64,000 nucleotides of DNA, from the NCBI GenBank assembly GCA_022813625.1, contig JAKLMB010000006.1:868001-932000 (forward strand), given 5' to 3'. This document shows positions 20,377-33,298 of the stretch, one piece after another. The position numbers and the translations under genes are program-made. How positions within the stretch are numbered: the stretch's first letter is position 1; each line of letters begins with the position of its first letter. The notes under the pieces were generated by a model that had not been told where the DNA came from, did no database searches, and saw only the letters and a program-made list of their open reading frames with translations. Source of the DNA: Aaosphaeria pasadenensis. Its lineage: Eukaryota > Ascomycota > Dothideomycetes > Pleosporales.

Positions 20377-22633
20377 CTATCTATGCCCTTGTGCTTTTGC
20401 ATACTCCTCATCAGTATGCCCACGCGCGTGAACCAAATATTGTTCAAATTCATTGACGACTTCTAAAGCCTGGTCGAAATGTGAATAGGCTAGATGCTCT
20501 TTTCGATATCGCGCCAACTGCCTTGCAGTATTAACCACATTTCGGATTTGACGACCGTTCAAATTATGGCGCGCCAGCACATCCAACTTGTCCTTGAGCT
20601 CTTCAAACTTGACTTGTTCGTCGCCTTGTAACAGATCTCGAAGGAACATATGCCATACCTCCCATCGCCCCTTCTCATCAAGGGATGGATAATGCATGGC
20701 TAACTGCACTCGAGACTTGAAGGCTTCGTCAAACGTGCCGACCCGATTCGAGGTCAGGATAAGTATACCCTCGAAATATTCAAGTACACGAAGAAAGACA
20801 GATACAAGCGCGTTCCTCTGGAGGTCGGTTGGCGTTCGTTCCTCGAGGAACACATCGGCTTCGTCAAGAAGAACCACACATTTCCACAGCGTTCCAATGT
20901 AAAGAACCGATTCGAGATACTTTTCAACACTCTCTGGGTCCGTGCCGATGTCACCACACGTCACTCTATAAAGAGGACGCTCAGCGAATTCGGCAATGCT
21001 CTCAGCAGTGAGAGTCTTCCCAGTGCCTGGACCTCCATGTAAAAGCAGAATGAGTCCCTTCCCTTTGCCCTCGATGATGTCGGCCTTGTTGGGATGAATA
21101 GGTGTGGTATGCACTGTAATGAGCGCTTTGATGATCTCCTTCTTTTGGGCCTTGAGAACAAGCCGTCGATCAAATGTGTCGCTACTCCATGTCACAGTTC
21201 TGATCTGATCAAGGAATAAAATGCCTGATAGCTAGTCAATGTAACGACATGCACACGAGGACGTAGCAGTTCTTACTCCATTTCTTATCGTGGAATCCGT
21301 ACCCTCGTATTTGTGAGGGCAGTAGAAGTACGAAGGTTTCATCGGGTGGTTGTTCCAGCATCTTGATGCCCTCATCTTCGTCGTGATGGTCCTCTTGAGT
21401 GTCTGGGTGTAGCTTCCGATACGTGTCCAAGTCGATCATGTAACGATTGCTTGTCTTGTTGTTTGTCAGCATTACGCATCTCGAACTTTGAAGATGACAT
21501 ACAGCGCGAAGTTCATATGATATCTCTTTGTACTCATAGTCGACCAGAGTGCGCTCTCGATAATTCCAGAATTTGAACCCTCTCTGCTCCAGGCGAAAAC
21601 GCTGACCGCTGTTACTGTACCTTAATGGATACACCTCCAATGTCTCTATCTGAGCTTCCTTGGCATTCGAGGGCCAATGCACAGTAAAGTGCTGTCTGGA
21701 TTTGAAGAATTCGCCATTGAAATCCCAACTAAAACAATCCATCCTCACTGAACGCAAATCGATGGCCAAATTGGTGATTCGATATGCTAGCGGCCCAGTA
21801 CTTGTATTGCGGACGACAATGTCGTTTAGACTGTACAGTTTGGAGAAGTGGAATTGACTGACGATGCCTTCAGCAAACTGCGTATCAGCTTGGTCAAATT
21901 CATGGCCTCGGGATTCTTGGATATAATCAGCAAGAACCTGCAGCTGCTCCTGCTGCAGTGGACTCAGCATGTCATTAGTGTCAATTTTGAAACCCTCAAA
22001 GATAGACCTGGCGTGGTAGAATTCCAAGAATGGTGCCTTCATAGACCGAGAACTATGGTTCAAGAAGTGATCAGAATGTGCTGACCGAATCGTTGATAGA
22101 GCATCCTGAAGATCTCTCGATATGAAAAATATTTCCTCATTCGTGGCCGAGGCATAATCTCCGTCCTCTTGTAGTAGAGAAAGCTGTGCTCTCATTTGCA
22201 TGAGATGTTTTGCCACACTCTCTGGAAGAGGCACCTTTCTGAATTTGTCTTTCATGGCTTCGTGGTAAGCTCCACAATCATAAGATTTGACGACAATAAA
22301 CGATATGTGGGGGTTTTCTTCGGCGAAGTCCTCGCTGAAGATGTCCTCAGTGAAGGCTTCTGATCCGTGTAAGGCAGTCGTTTTCCATTCTCCAAGAAGC
22401 AGCCGAGGTACATCCTTGTAATAGGTTGGTTCATGGTCCCTATGTCGAGTGCAGGTGACAAGGTGAGCCAACAAATAATCTGGCGGTAGAAAATCTTCAT
22501 CCTCTTGGAGAATTCTGACTCTCTTCGTCGGTCTTTGAAATGGCTGGCCTGGTTCGCTAGGGCGCTTCGTCCCGGGAAAAGGAACTGGAGATTGGATATC
22601 CTCATCATCCGAGTCAAAGGTATGGCTTTCCAT
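20377..22633 (-). CDS. AAA+ ATPase with fungal N-terminal domain
   Basis: Belongs to the large fungal family of single-AAA proteins with a long N-terminal region (DUF7025-like). No pathway is firmly assigned to the family. Exons are complement(20377..21224, 21277..21454, 21503..22633), about 718 residues. The 52-nt intron 21225..21276 is certain, since it restores the family's KKWxxLxLDQIxxVxW join. The 48-nt intron 21455..21502 (GTATGT donor, GCTGAC branch) has no stop and is a multiple of three. Walker A GGPGTGKT is at about residue 500, Walker B VVLLDEAD about 50 residues later, with sensor LTSNR and arginine-finger SRVQLAMHY motifs. It looks catalytically competent. A 5' UTR intron (22637..22689, GTAAGT donor, GGTAG acceptor) ends three bases before the ATG. 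An upstream in-frame stop supports this start. Confidence 0.85.
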
Positions 22634-23198
22634 AATCTACCAAAAGCTAATTAGAATGAGCATCTCATATTTTGCAGATCAGGACTTACGCCTCCTAAAT
22701 AAGTGCAGTTTCCGACCCAAGTAAATGCTCACAAACCCATAAGTGATCGGATAGAGGTAGTTTTGGCTGGCGGATCCTCGAACCCTCTTCCTTTTGAGTT
22801 GAAAACGAAAATATTGCTTCTCTTAATGGCTCGAGGTGGGCTTGAGGCCTTTCAAGAGCCTTCTGGTAGTGAGGCTGAGTTCTGTGGGCAGTCGTGGCGG
22901 TCATCAATTACAGGGGTTGTGGGAATCGCATTCTCATTATTGGATTTCGAAGCGCGTGCCAAGTTAGCTCACCGGTGTAGCCACTCAGCCTCGTACCACT
23001 CTCCATTAGAAACTTGTACACAGGGGTGAATAGTTGCTGAGCCTTCTTAACTTCTGGTAAAGTTATGATGGCCTACAGAGTTATCAACTATCTAAGTGCA
23101 TTGCTATCCCTACTGCAAAGCTAAGGTTGAAAACCACTGACAAACAGTCTCAACATCTCAAACTAATAGAACAAATCCCCTGATAACCATATCAAGTC
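22634..23198. other. Divergent promoter of the AAA+ ATPase and the STAND-like gene
   Basis: A 565-bp region between two divergently transcribed genes. It includes a probable 5' UTR intron of the minus-strand gene (22637..22689). No other feature was recognised. Shared control of the pair is possible. Confidence 0.5.
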
Positions 23199-25061
23199 AT
23201 GCAAAGTACCGAAGATGATGCAGGGCTTACCGATTATCGTTTGATGCTTCGATCACATTATGCCCCAGATGTAGAAATGAAGTAACGCAATATCACCGAG
23301 GCCTGCAAACTAGCATTTTGTTAACTCTACCAGGGACATTGCCAAAGAGGCATACGAACAGGCTCGTCGAGCTTTCGTGGATGAACTACAAAGAGACCAA
23401 AAGGGCGGAAGTCTTGTCTTTGATCCAGCTGCTCGAATGGAGGATGTGTTTTCGTTCATCGAGAAGACTAAACGTCAATATGATAGCGAATCACAGTCCA
23501 GGCGTGGGGTATTTCGATGGCTGGGGAAATTCTCTGCTCGACTTATGTACTATGGGCAGGTGTTGGATGTGATAGCGCAACATCATCCTGAATATGTTGC
23601 ACTAGCCTGGGGAGCAATCAAGTTCATCTTTATGGTAAGTCAACGAGCCTAAACAACTTATCATTGAGGGATACTGAAAGCTCACTCACCATATCCAGAG
23701 TATTTTGAATCATTCGCAACTTTTAGCAGAATTCACCAAAGCTCTTGCATGTATCGGGGACGCACTCCGTCAAACCAGACTGACGGCGGAATTGTATCAG
23801 ACCGATGCAATCAAGGAAGCGATAGCGCAGCTATACGCACATATCATGCTGTTTTTCCAAAAGGCTATGAGATGGTACAACCGAAGTTCGGTGGGCCGTG
23901 CTGTGTCCGCAATTTTTGAACCGTATGAATTGGAGTACAAAGATACGGTAGAGCAGATCAAACTATGCGCTGAGACTGTAGAAGATATTGCAAATGCTGC
24001 AAGTCGAGCTGAAACCCGAGACATCAATATCACAATCAACCTTGTCCTAGCTGAGATGAGGAAAAGGGAAGTAAAGTTGGCTTTGATGCAAGAGGAGATT
24101 ACAAAGACCAGATATGCCCAGTGCAAGATGGAGGAGGTGGTTAACAGTACGCTTTTAGTAGCCACAAGTGAGTGGTTCTGACGCTGAAGGAACAAGTGGC
24201 GAATAACTAAACACTGATACCTCTCTAGCTAACAAAATGATCACCGAGCGGATCGATGGCAACATCCAAGACATGACACCACGAATACGAGACATACAGT
24301 TCTCTCAGATTCTTCAGGCCTTGGACACTCAATCGTCTTCCCGGGGTGCTTTACCTCTTCTGCAATCGATTACTCGGAGAGCACGTGCCAGCAGGACACC
24401 GCACATCGATTCGACGGAAATTCTTCGTAGCCTTCAAGACTGGCTTTCGGCTCCTAGATCTTCGTTTTTTGTGGTGAGAGTTGGCACAAGAGCTGAACCA
24501 AGGGCAAGAGAGCTGGCTGGCGATGTCATTACGCTCTTGCAATCGAAGGATCAACCGGTGATCTGGAGACTTTCGTCCATGAGAGGGGTGACCGAGGAAG
24601 CCACCGTAACTGTTACCAGCGTCATCAAAGAATTGATCTCGGAAATCTTGCGACTGGACTCTTCTCTGATCAATAAACATCCAGATGAACTCAACATCAG
24701 CCAGTACCTTGCAAATCACAGCGAAACGGAGTGGTTGAATCTCCTTCAGAGATTCTTAAGCCGGCTGGGAAAATGCTTCATCATCATTGAGGCGCACGAT
24801 CTCTTTCAAATCAATAAGGCGAATCAGGACTGGATGATATCGTTTTTAATGCTGTTCCAGCAACTATTGGGCCACGGGGCGTGTTTGAAAGTACTGGTTC
24901 TGGCCTATGGCACGGGAGACATGGCAAGTCTCAAGGATAACGAATGCATGGTAGAGCACCTGCGGCCGCCGACAGTAATACCTGCCTCGCGGAAACGCGC
25001 CGTTGTTGCTGCACACAAACGATCGGAACGAGGGTGGCGGCGAATGCAACCGAAGATATGA
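23199..25061 (+). CDS. DUF7708-domain STAND-like protein with degenerate P-loop
   Basis: Four exons, 23199..23281, 23334..23634, 23699..24167 and 24229..25061, with introns of 52, 64 and 61 nt, encode 561 residues. Residues of exons 2-3 match the helical DUF7708 domain found at the N-terminus of many fungal NACHT/STAND proteins (marker ARLMYYGQVLDVIAQHHPEY, then AWGAIKF). The C-terminal half has the layout of a STAND ATPase (EILRSLQDWL, then FFVVRVGTR, later CFIIIEAHDLF as a Walker B-like strand). Where family members usually carry GxxxxGK[ST] there is VGTRAEPRARE, without the lysine-Ser/Thr. It ends without ankyrin, TPR or WD repeats. It may be a regulatory or pseudo-enzyme member; a role in heterokaryon incompatibility or immunity-like signalling is a family-level inference. 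Exon 1 is short but the frame requires it, since the frame of exon 2 is closed upstream. Confidence 0.75.
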
Positions 25062-25382
25062 GGAATGATCAGACTTTGGTCCGAACTTTGTCTGTTATAT
25101 CAGTCGTTGAGTTTACATAGACTACCATAATGTGCGACATTGTATGCCTTGCTTCCTCTAGTTATCAGTTATTTGCAAGTGGTGTGAAAATACCGAACTG
25201 CATCAGACCAAGAGCGTTCCATCTCACCTCATTTACTCGCGATAGCTGGTATTGAAGTTACATGCTATGTTGTGTATGGAGTTGCGATCGCGGGATTCTA
25301 CGATTCGTACGTGGATTTGGGCACATGTAGTCTGCAAGAGATGTTGTGGTCACAAAATGGTGATGCATTCGGATATCTCTGG
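25062..25382. other. Convergent 3' intergenic region
   Basis: Holds the 3' UTRs of the STAND-like gene and USO1. No gene recognised. Confidence 0.5.
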
Positions 25383-28300
25383 CTACTTTTTTGACTTGGG
25401 CTTCTCTTTTGACTTTTTGGAATCACCGGCGTCTTTCTTTTCTTCTTCCTCTTCTTCCTCCTCCTCTTCCTCTTCTTCTTCCTCATCCTCTTCGTCTTCA
25501 TCATCCTCTTCCTCGTCATCATCGTCATCGTCCTCGTCATCATCATCATCCAGGTCGGAAACTTCCTCGCCAAGTTCCTTAAGACGTTTCTATTACTTGT
25601 CAATCGTAGATCAATGCATGTCATGTCCAATGTGCCTACCTTATCTTTTGTCCTCTTCTCCTCGAGATCGCCGAGAACCACGAACAGGTCGTCCAACTCA
25701 GTCTGTGCTGCTGCTCTCGCTTCTTCTTTCTCTTTAACCTTGACCTCTGCCTCTTTAGTCTTAACATCTGCCTTCTTGAGTTTGTCTTCGGCATCCTTTA
25801 CTTTCCACGTCTGATCCTGTATCTTTGCCTTAAGTTCTTGGATCTCCGCTTTGAGCTTCTCGTTCGAGGTTTCCAAAGACTTGATCTGTGCCTTCAGCTG
25901 AGCCTTCTCCTTTTCATGTGAGACTTCAATGGACTTGGTCTTTTCTTTCGACTGGGCAATCTGCTTTTCGCTCGCTTCGAGACTTCCTCTGAGGCTCTTG
26001 ATCGTCTCTTTTATCGTTGAGATTTCGTCTCTGGACTTCTTCTGAATTTCCTCAAGCGTACGAATAGTCTGAAGTGATTCTTGTTTTGAGGCATTCGCTG
26101 CTTCCAATTGTCTTTCCAGATCTACTCGGGCCCTGTTGGACTCATGCAGCTTTTCGTCATACTCCTGTCGTGCCTTCGACAATGACAAGGTAGCTTCTTT
26201 AGCCGTTTGCTGAATCTGGTTGTTGAGTTTGTTCACCTGGAGATTGTGCTTGTTCTCCATGTCTAGAATGGCTTGCTTTTGCTCACGTTCAAGTTTCCTG
26301 ACATCTGTTTCATGGTTTCGGTGCAAGTCATCGTTGATTCGTTTTATAGTGTTCAACTGCGTAACAGACGATTCTTGTGTCCTTCGATGATCGGCCTGTT
26401 CCTGGTTGAGCTTCTGTTCCATGGTCAGGAGATCCGATTGAATCTTCTCAATAGTCTGGTTCTTTTCGTCTAGCTGACCACGAAGCGAATCTACTATATC
26501 TCGGTCGATCCCATCATGGGATTGATGTTGCTCAATATTTGGATCTCGGTCGACGGCTCGCGATAATCGACTGAAATTGTCCTTTAGGAAATCCACGAAA
26601 GTGGCGTCGAAGAAGACGTCCGGAGACGACCCAGTCGATGGGCCTTCCCGAGAAAGAACCTCGAAGTCTCGAACCAAGGGGTGTTGACGTAGTTGCGAGA
26701 TGGCATCGAGATACTTCTCACGTCCTAAGCTATGTGTCAAAATAGGCTGTAAATCTCGCCGTGGCACTGGTGAATCTTTGGTTGAAAATTCGTAGATGAT
26801 GCCGAGAAGAACTGCGCACAACCCCTTTATGACGATATGGTCATTTCCAGGCTTCAGAGCAACCTGCACTAGACTCTGGAGGCTGCTGGCTTCGCCCAAG
26901 AAGTCATTAACGGCAGCAGCGTCTTCGAAGAGCCATATCGACAGGAGCATGAGATAGGCTATTGATATTCGCTCGTCCTCACCCAATTGCAGACTCGCTA
27001 TAAGATTACCAGTCACGTTCTGGATGCACGTAACTACTTCTTCACCGTTTTCGGCATCACCCTCGGCAACCTGCATTAGGAAGTCCTTTGCATCTCGGTC
27101 TTCGAAGATGAGATGGAATACCAGTGTAGCTGCGAACCAAACTCGATAGGGATCAATAGTCTGTGAACTACTGGAGCCAGCAAGGAGGGTAGACAGGATA
27201 TTGGCGGTCTCATCCTCTCCAGACATGTGCCCATCGACAGCTCGTTTGAGGAAGTGTACGCGAGCTTGCATAAAATTGTGGAAGTAGGCTTTGATACATT
27301 CGCAAGCAGAGAATCGAGCATCGAACAGCTCACTTGGTGCTGGGCTTAGAGCTAGATCAAGCAACGCCTCAATCACATGGACAGTTCCTGCTCCATTCGG
27401 CGTCGTTGCACCATTTGCCGTTGGCTTGACAATGGGTTGTACCATTAGTTCGGCAAAGTCTTGTTGGATAGCGGGATTGCCCCTAATGATGTCCGCACAG
27501 GTGTTGATTGCCTCTACCTTAATCGGCATCGCCGTAGAGTGATCGAAAGCTAAATTGAGGACCTGTTGAAGAAGACCGTGCTTGTGAAAAGCTGTTTGGT
27601 TTGCTTTGGTGCTTGTGCTGCCTTTGACAAGGAACATGCGCATAATAGCCAAAAGCCCCCAGATGTTCTTATCACTTTGAGGACTGACCCAATCATCCTC
27701 TTCCTCATTTTTTCGAACCTTCTTGGAATTCTTGCCCCCCGGCAACAGCGATGCAAACTTGACCACGCCCCCCGTCTCCCGAAAATTCGTTTGGTTTGAT
27801 GCATTGAACCGGACCAAATTGGCTAGAAGGGACAGGCAATCTTGAACGATGATTCCGCCTTGCGTTAAGGACCCATCGGCTTCAATCAAATTGAAAACCC
27901 TCTCAAACGCACTTTCAAAAACGAAGAGTTTTTGAAGTTCGGAGGAAGACTGCGACAGATCATTGAGCAGAACGAGGCCCGCGTTGTGAACGGCATCCCG
28001 GGGGTCGTCCAGGGTCGCGACAAGCCGTGGTGTCCCAAGTGGAGCTGTAAGAATACACTCTTGTGTCCTATCCGGCCTTGCATTGTAGATAGCTTGTATC
28101 AATTGGAGGGAATATAAGCGGGAAAAGAAATCTTGAGTTTCGAGTAGGTCGAGGAGGATAGTGATATTATCTTGTCGCTGTATAAGCTCAGCACAGGCGA
28201 GAGACACTTGCTAAGAATATATACCTGAGTGAATTCGTCCGCTAGCCACAACGCTATCTCATCCGAAGCTTCTGGCTGTCAAGGTGTCAATTGCTAGTTA

Positions 28301-28605
28301 CCATGTTCTCTTTTCCAGAAACTACTCACGCTGTGTTCATTCGGATTGAAGAGCATTATAAGCGTCTCTAACACAACTTTGATAGTATCGACATCTTCGG
28401 CATCCTTGGTGAGACAAGCTATCAGGCCACGGAGAGCACCAGATGCAACAGATGCGGGATATTCTTTGGCGAAGCTACGTAGCCCCAATATTGCAGCACG
28501 GCGGTCTTCAAGTAGGGTGGCACTTGCCAGCCGGCTACTCAGAGTGCTGATTGTGTCTGTCGCCGTTTGTTTGGCCGGAGCCTGCGATTCGAGCATGCGC
28601 AACAT
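25383..28605 (-). CDS. USO1: Vesicle tethering factor Uso1/p115
   Basis: Long coiled-coil tether for ER-to-Golgi transport vesicles, acting with Ypt1/Rab1 and SNAREs at the cis-Golgi. Exons are complement(25383..25589, 25640..28177, 28225..28275, 28330..28605), introns 50, 47 and 54 nt, giving 1023 residues. The N-terminal two thirds form the armadillo-like globular head (Uso1/p115 head domain, to about residue 640). Then comes a coiled coil to about residue 955. The last exon encodes an uninterrupted Asp/Glu tail of roughly 40 residues followed by a Lys/Ser-rich end, typical of p115. Exon 2 is only 17 codons (PEASDEIALWLADEFTQ) and is required for the conserved head sequence. The start ATG is the first of the frame; a second Met three codons on is possible. 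It is divergent from RAT1. Confidence 0.93.
25437..25556. repeat. Asp/Glu codon microsatellite in the USO1 last exon
   Basis: About 120 bases of CTT/CCT/CTC/ATC-type triplets on the plus strand (GAA/GAG/GAT on the coding strand) encode the acidic tail of Uso1. Length variation between strains is likely. Confidence 0.75.
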
Positions 28606-29481
28606 TCCGACGGAGGTGTGCAGTTGTGATGTGTGATTCGATCAGGGACACATGGCGAGCATTAAAATGGTTCGAGTCTGAAGGGGAGTGCCGTGATGGT
28701 GGAGAAGTATTATGCAGTATGCTATGGAAGCATTGGTAGGCCGGCGACTGTGGAGACCTGGGAATGTCCTGGATTCTGAAGCAACGTGGAGAAATAGTGT
28801 ATATATATGCGGATTTCCGAGCTGCCAGCTCCCAAGGTACACGTAGAATAGGATCCATACACAGTAGATACTTTAGCTTGTGATATGGAGCAGGCATTCC
28901 GGAGCAGGCAGACGCTTCGGAGCGGACATTCCGGCATATGGCGGATCAACATTTGACCGACGCGACCTGCGTCACTAGCGCGGCTACTCCCCAGACTTTC
29001 TCAAAGAGTTCGAAGGTGATTCTCCATCCCCTCGACGCCTTCAACCAACTTTCATCCCGAGACGTCGCTTCGATCTGCGCACTCCCATTTTCGAGGGAAC
29101 TGCGCCGGACTGGCCAAAACAGAGGCGCTCTCACCGTCATTTATTGCCATATTCTTCATCAACATCATCATCTCAAGGTATACCTCGCCTATTCACGCAG
29201 CTCTACCAAAACTGTAATTCCCTTCCCACCAAGCAGCAAGTTGCTGTATCGTATTGCATTTGCGCTCTTACCTAGGAGTTGCAGTCGCCTGTATATACTG
29301 TGCGCTCTACGGCTGTTATCTAGTGTAGTATTTAACAAGATTTCAACCAAGTTAGACAGAGCCCGTTTGCTTACGCCCTCCAAGTTTCTCCTAGTCACAC
29401 TCACCTTTCAGTCGCAACTCCGCTCAGACGCGTGTCACTAGTCAATTCATCCACAAAAGCCGTTGAGCTACCACCGCCATC
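28606..29481. other. Divergent promoter between USO1 and RAT1
   Basis: An 876-bp region with no supported gene. It contains a run of TATATATA-type sequence at about 28798-28806 and C/T-rich stretches before the RAT1 start. It presumably drives both genes. Confidence 0.5.
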
Positions 29482-32400
29482 ATGGGTGTTCCTGCCATGT
29501 TCCGCTGGCTTAGCCAGAAATACCCCAAGATCGTGTCCAGCGTCATCGAGGAGCGAGCGAAGGAAATAGATGGTCAGAAAATCCCGGTCGATCGCACGAA
29601 ACCGAATCCGAACGGAGAGGAATTTGATAACTTGTACCTTGATATGAACGGCATTGTTCATCCTTGCTCCCACCCAGACGACAGGCCCGCGCCGAAGACA
29701 GAAACAGACATGATGCTGGCTGTTTTTGAATACACTGACCGTGTAGTTGGCATGGTCCGCCCACGTAAAATTCTCTATCTTGCTGTTGATGGTGTTGCAC
29801 CTCGCGCAAAGATGAATCAACAGCGTTCACGCCGTTTCCGTGCTGCCAGGGAGGCAAAAGAGAAGGATGAGGAGAAAGCTGAATTTCTCAAGATGCTCAA
29901 TGCGCAAAAGGCCAGCCGTGGAGAGGATATCACTTCCCTTGAGCAGGTCGTAGAGAAGACTTGGGACTCCAATGCCATTACACCAGGCACACCTTTCATG
30001 TTTCTCCTAGCGGAAAGTCTTCAATATTGGTGCGCTTACAAGTTTACCACTGATCCAGCCTGGGCGAACTTGAAGGTCATCATATCCGATGCCTCTGTTC
30101 CTGGTGAAGGTGAGCATAAGATCATGAACTTTGTTCGCTCCCAGCGTGCTATCCCAACCCACGATCCCAACACTCGCCACGTCATCTACGGTTTGGATGC
30201 CGACCTTATCATGCTTGGGCTTGCAACGCATGAACCGCACTTTCGCGTCTTGCGTGAGGACGTATTTTTCGATTCCGGAAAAGATAAGAGCTGTGCGCGC
30301 TGTGGCCGTAAAGGGCACCTAATATCACAATGCACCCATCCAGACAATGGTGTCAAACTCTCAGAGGAGGAAGCAGCAGCAGAATGGAAAGAGACCGAGC
30401 ACCCCCCCAAACCATTCATTTGGCTGCACGTGAATGTCCTCCGCGAATATCTTGCTATAGAGATGGAAAGCCCTCAACGGAAATTTCCATACGATCTCGA
30501 GCGCGCTCTCGATGATTGGGTTTTCATGTGTTTCTTCGTTGGTAACGACTTTTTGCCTCATCTCCCCAGTCTTGAGATTCGAGATCAGGGCATTGACACG
30601 CTCCTCAGCATATGGCGAGACCTGGTCCCTTCCATGACTGACTACGTGACGAAAGACGGCTTTCCGGACATGGTACGCGTTCAGCAGATCCTGCAACAAC
30701 TCGGTAACCGAGAAGCCGAAATCTTCCGGAAGCGTAAAGAGCACTCCGATCGCCAGGATGCAAAGCGCGCGCAAAGGGAAGCCCAGCGAAGTGGTGGTAG
30801 GGGTGGCCGCGGCGGCGGGCATAATGGCCCTCCTTTCAAACGCGTCAAGGAAGACACGAATACTTATCTCAATGCTGGAGTGCCTTTCTTCTCGCCAGAG
30901 GACGCGCAATCAAATGCCGTCCGCAGCGTTCATAATGACATGTTGTCAAACAGAAACCAGGACAACAAATCAGCAGCCTCCAAATTGAAAGAGTTGATGA
31001 AGGCTAAAGCTGGTGCACCCAGTGACGGCGTGCAGTCCGCAGAATCATTGCCCGATGCTGATGAATCCACCTCATTGGGGAAGCGCAAAGCCGATGCGAT
31101 AGAAGACTCTGACAATGGAACCCCTGGGCGGAACACGCCAGTGGTGCAGGACGCCCCAACTCCCAAGCAAAATGATACCCCCGAGGATACGATTAAACTC
31201 TGGGAGCCCGGTTATGAGGAGCGATACTATGAGCAGAAGTTCCATGTGGCCCCTGACGACATGGAGTTTCGCCATAAGGTTGCCCGTGAATATGCCAAAG
31301 GCTTATGCTGGGTCTTGTCATACTACATGCAAGGCTGTCCCTCCTGGACATGGTACTTCCCCTACCACTACGCGCCGTTCGCTGCCGATTTTGTTGGCAT
31401 CGAAGATTTGGATCCTCGCGATTTCAGCAAGGGTAAACCATTCAAGCCCTACGAACAACTCATGGGTGTACTTCCAACTGCTTCGAACCATGCCATTCCA
31501 GAGCCATTTCGAATTCTTATGTCCGATCCGAACAGTCCTATCATAGATTTCTATCCCGAAGACTTCCCACTTGATCTGAATGGTAAGAAATTCGCTTGGC
31601 AAGGCGTAGCTCTTCTGCCTTTCATCGATGAAAAGCGTCTGCTCAGTGCTATGAACGAGAAGTATCCCGAACTTTCTAGCGAGGAACATAAGCGGAATGA
31701 AATGGGCCGGGAAACCCTCATGTTCTCACAACAGAACGAGCTCTTCGGGATCGTCGAGAACGAGTTCTATCGCCTAAACAAGCAGAAACTGGAGATTGAT
31801 CCAGAATACAGTGCGAAACTTCACGGACACGTAGAGCCACATGATGTTTTCGTCATTGACAGTCAGTTGGTACCTCCATTCGATACTGACGACAGCGAAT
31901 ACGAATCCCTCCAGGATGGGTCTATAAGGTATGTTGAATTATCGTCCCAAGCGTGCATGTGCTTACAAAATATAGGGTCTACTATGAGATGCCCAAGCTC
32001 AAGGCCAAGAACGCCCACAAATCAGTGCTGCTGAAGGGTGTCAATATGCCAACACCAGCTCTTACGGAAGATGAGAAATCTTTCATTCGTCACCGCAACG
32101 CAAACGGTGGTAGAGGCGGCCGAGGTCGTGGAGGTTATCGTGGCGGTGGTCGCGGTGGATATGATAATGGAAGAGGCGGTTTCCAAGGAAGAGGTGGGTA
32201 TGACAATCGTGGCGGATATGGTGGAAGAGGTGGTTTCGACAATGGCCGTGGTGGTTACGGGGGCCAGGGTCCCCCTCCACCATTTCCCCCTTTCCCACCA
32301 CCACCAGGTCTGATTCCGGGTTGGAATGGACAAGGCCCTCCTCCGCCTCCTCCTAACTTCGTTCCTCATGGCGGCAATGCAGCGCAGTACCATGGCCAAC

Positions 32401-32651
32401 AGCGTCCGAATTGGTTTCAGCAACCCCCCGGTCCCCCTCCACCGCGTCATGCTCCTCCCTCGAACGGCTCCTTACGCGACAGCAACTATTATCGGCCAGC
32501 CAACGAAATCTTAGGCCATGATCCACGCAATTACCCTCCCCCAGGAGGTAATCAGGGTTATCAGAATGGAAATCGTGGGAACCGTAACGATAACCATCGC
32601 TCGAACTCAAACCGTGACTACAACAACAGCAACAATCAGAGGCGATATTAA
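29482..32651 (+). CDS. RAT1: 5'-3' exoribonuclease 2 (Rat1/Xrn2)
   Basis: Nuclear 5'-3' exoribonuclease that degrades uncapped RNA, matures rRNA and snoRNA, and drives torpedo termination of RNA polymerase II. Exons are 29482..31928 and 31976..32651 with a 47-nt intron (GTATGT donor, AATATAG acceptor), giving 1040 residues. The XRN N-terminal nuclease domain starts at Met1 (MGVPAMFRWLSQKYP) with the acidic active-site segments LDMNGIVHPC and DADLIMLGLATHEPHF. A CCHC zinc knuckle (CARCGRKGHLISQC) lies at about residues 272-285. The central XRN domain follows (PYEQLMGVLP and nearby). After the intron the tail is low-complexity: RGG/GYGG repeats, then Pro-rich PPPPPFPP-like runs, then Asn/Arg. 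The zinc knuckle and RGG tail are usual for fungal Rat1. Confidence 0.96.
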
Positions 32652-33298
32652 ATCAACTCCACAATAATGAGATGATTCGTTCTCTCAGGCAGAATTGGAT
32701 GAGCATTAGGGTCTCGGGGTTATCAGAACCAAAGCAATGACACGACTACATTTTGTAATATTAGTGCTATGTTTGTCAAAGGGTAGGCGTTACAGGTGGA
32801 CTTCTGTCCGATTCTTAAAGCTTCAGTAATCGTACAAAGTAAATAAAAGTGACATAGTCAGGATACACGTTTTCGTCGTGGTGAAATGCAAAATGTGATC
32901 GATATGTATGATTGAGGGACGAGTAGCCAACATTGGCATGGAAAGGGAAATATCCTGCGTTAGGAGTGGCGGAAAACCCTTCCCCATTTCCATACGAAGA
33001 CCCACATCAGCCCTTCAAAACGATCCCACGCCATGTCTACCAAGGATGGCGAACAAGGGCCAACCCGCTAACACATTGTCCCATTTGTCGGCTTCCTTCC
33101 GCTTACCAATTATCTGCTTGATTGCGCAGAGAGAGGATCCTTTTCCGGGGTAGCATTGCCCCGCGTAGAGCAAATGACTGCAGCCGAAATGCCGTAGGAT
33201 AAAGACTTAGGCGATCCGTTTCCACCCCCCGAATATCCGATGTTTTTCTTCGGCCAAATTTGTTGCAGTCACTCAATAACTTCTCAAGTCTCGACACC
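32652..33298. other. Intergenic region
   Basis: Between RAT1 and the MFS gene. No supported gene; 3' UTR and promoter only. Confidence 0.5.
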
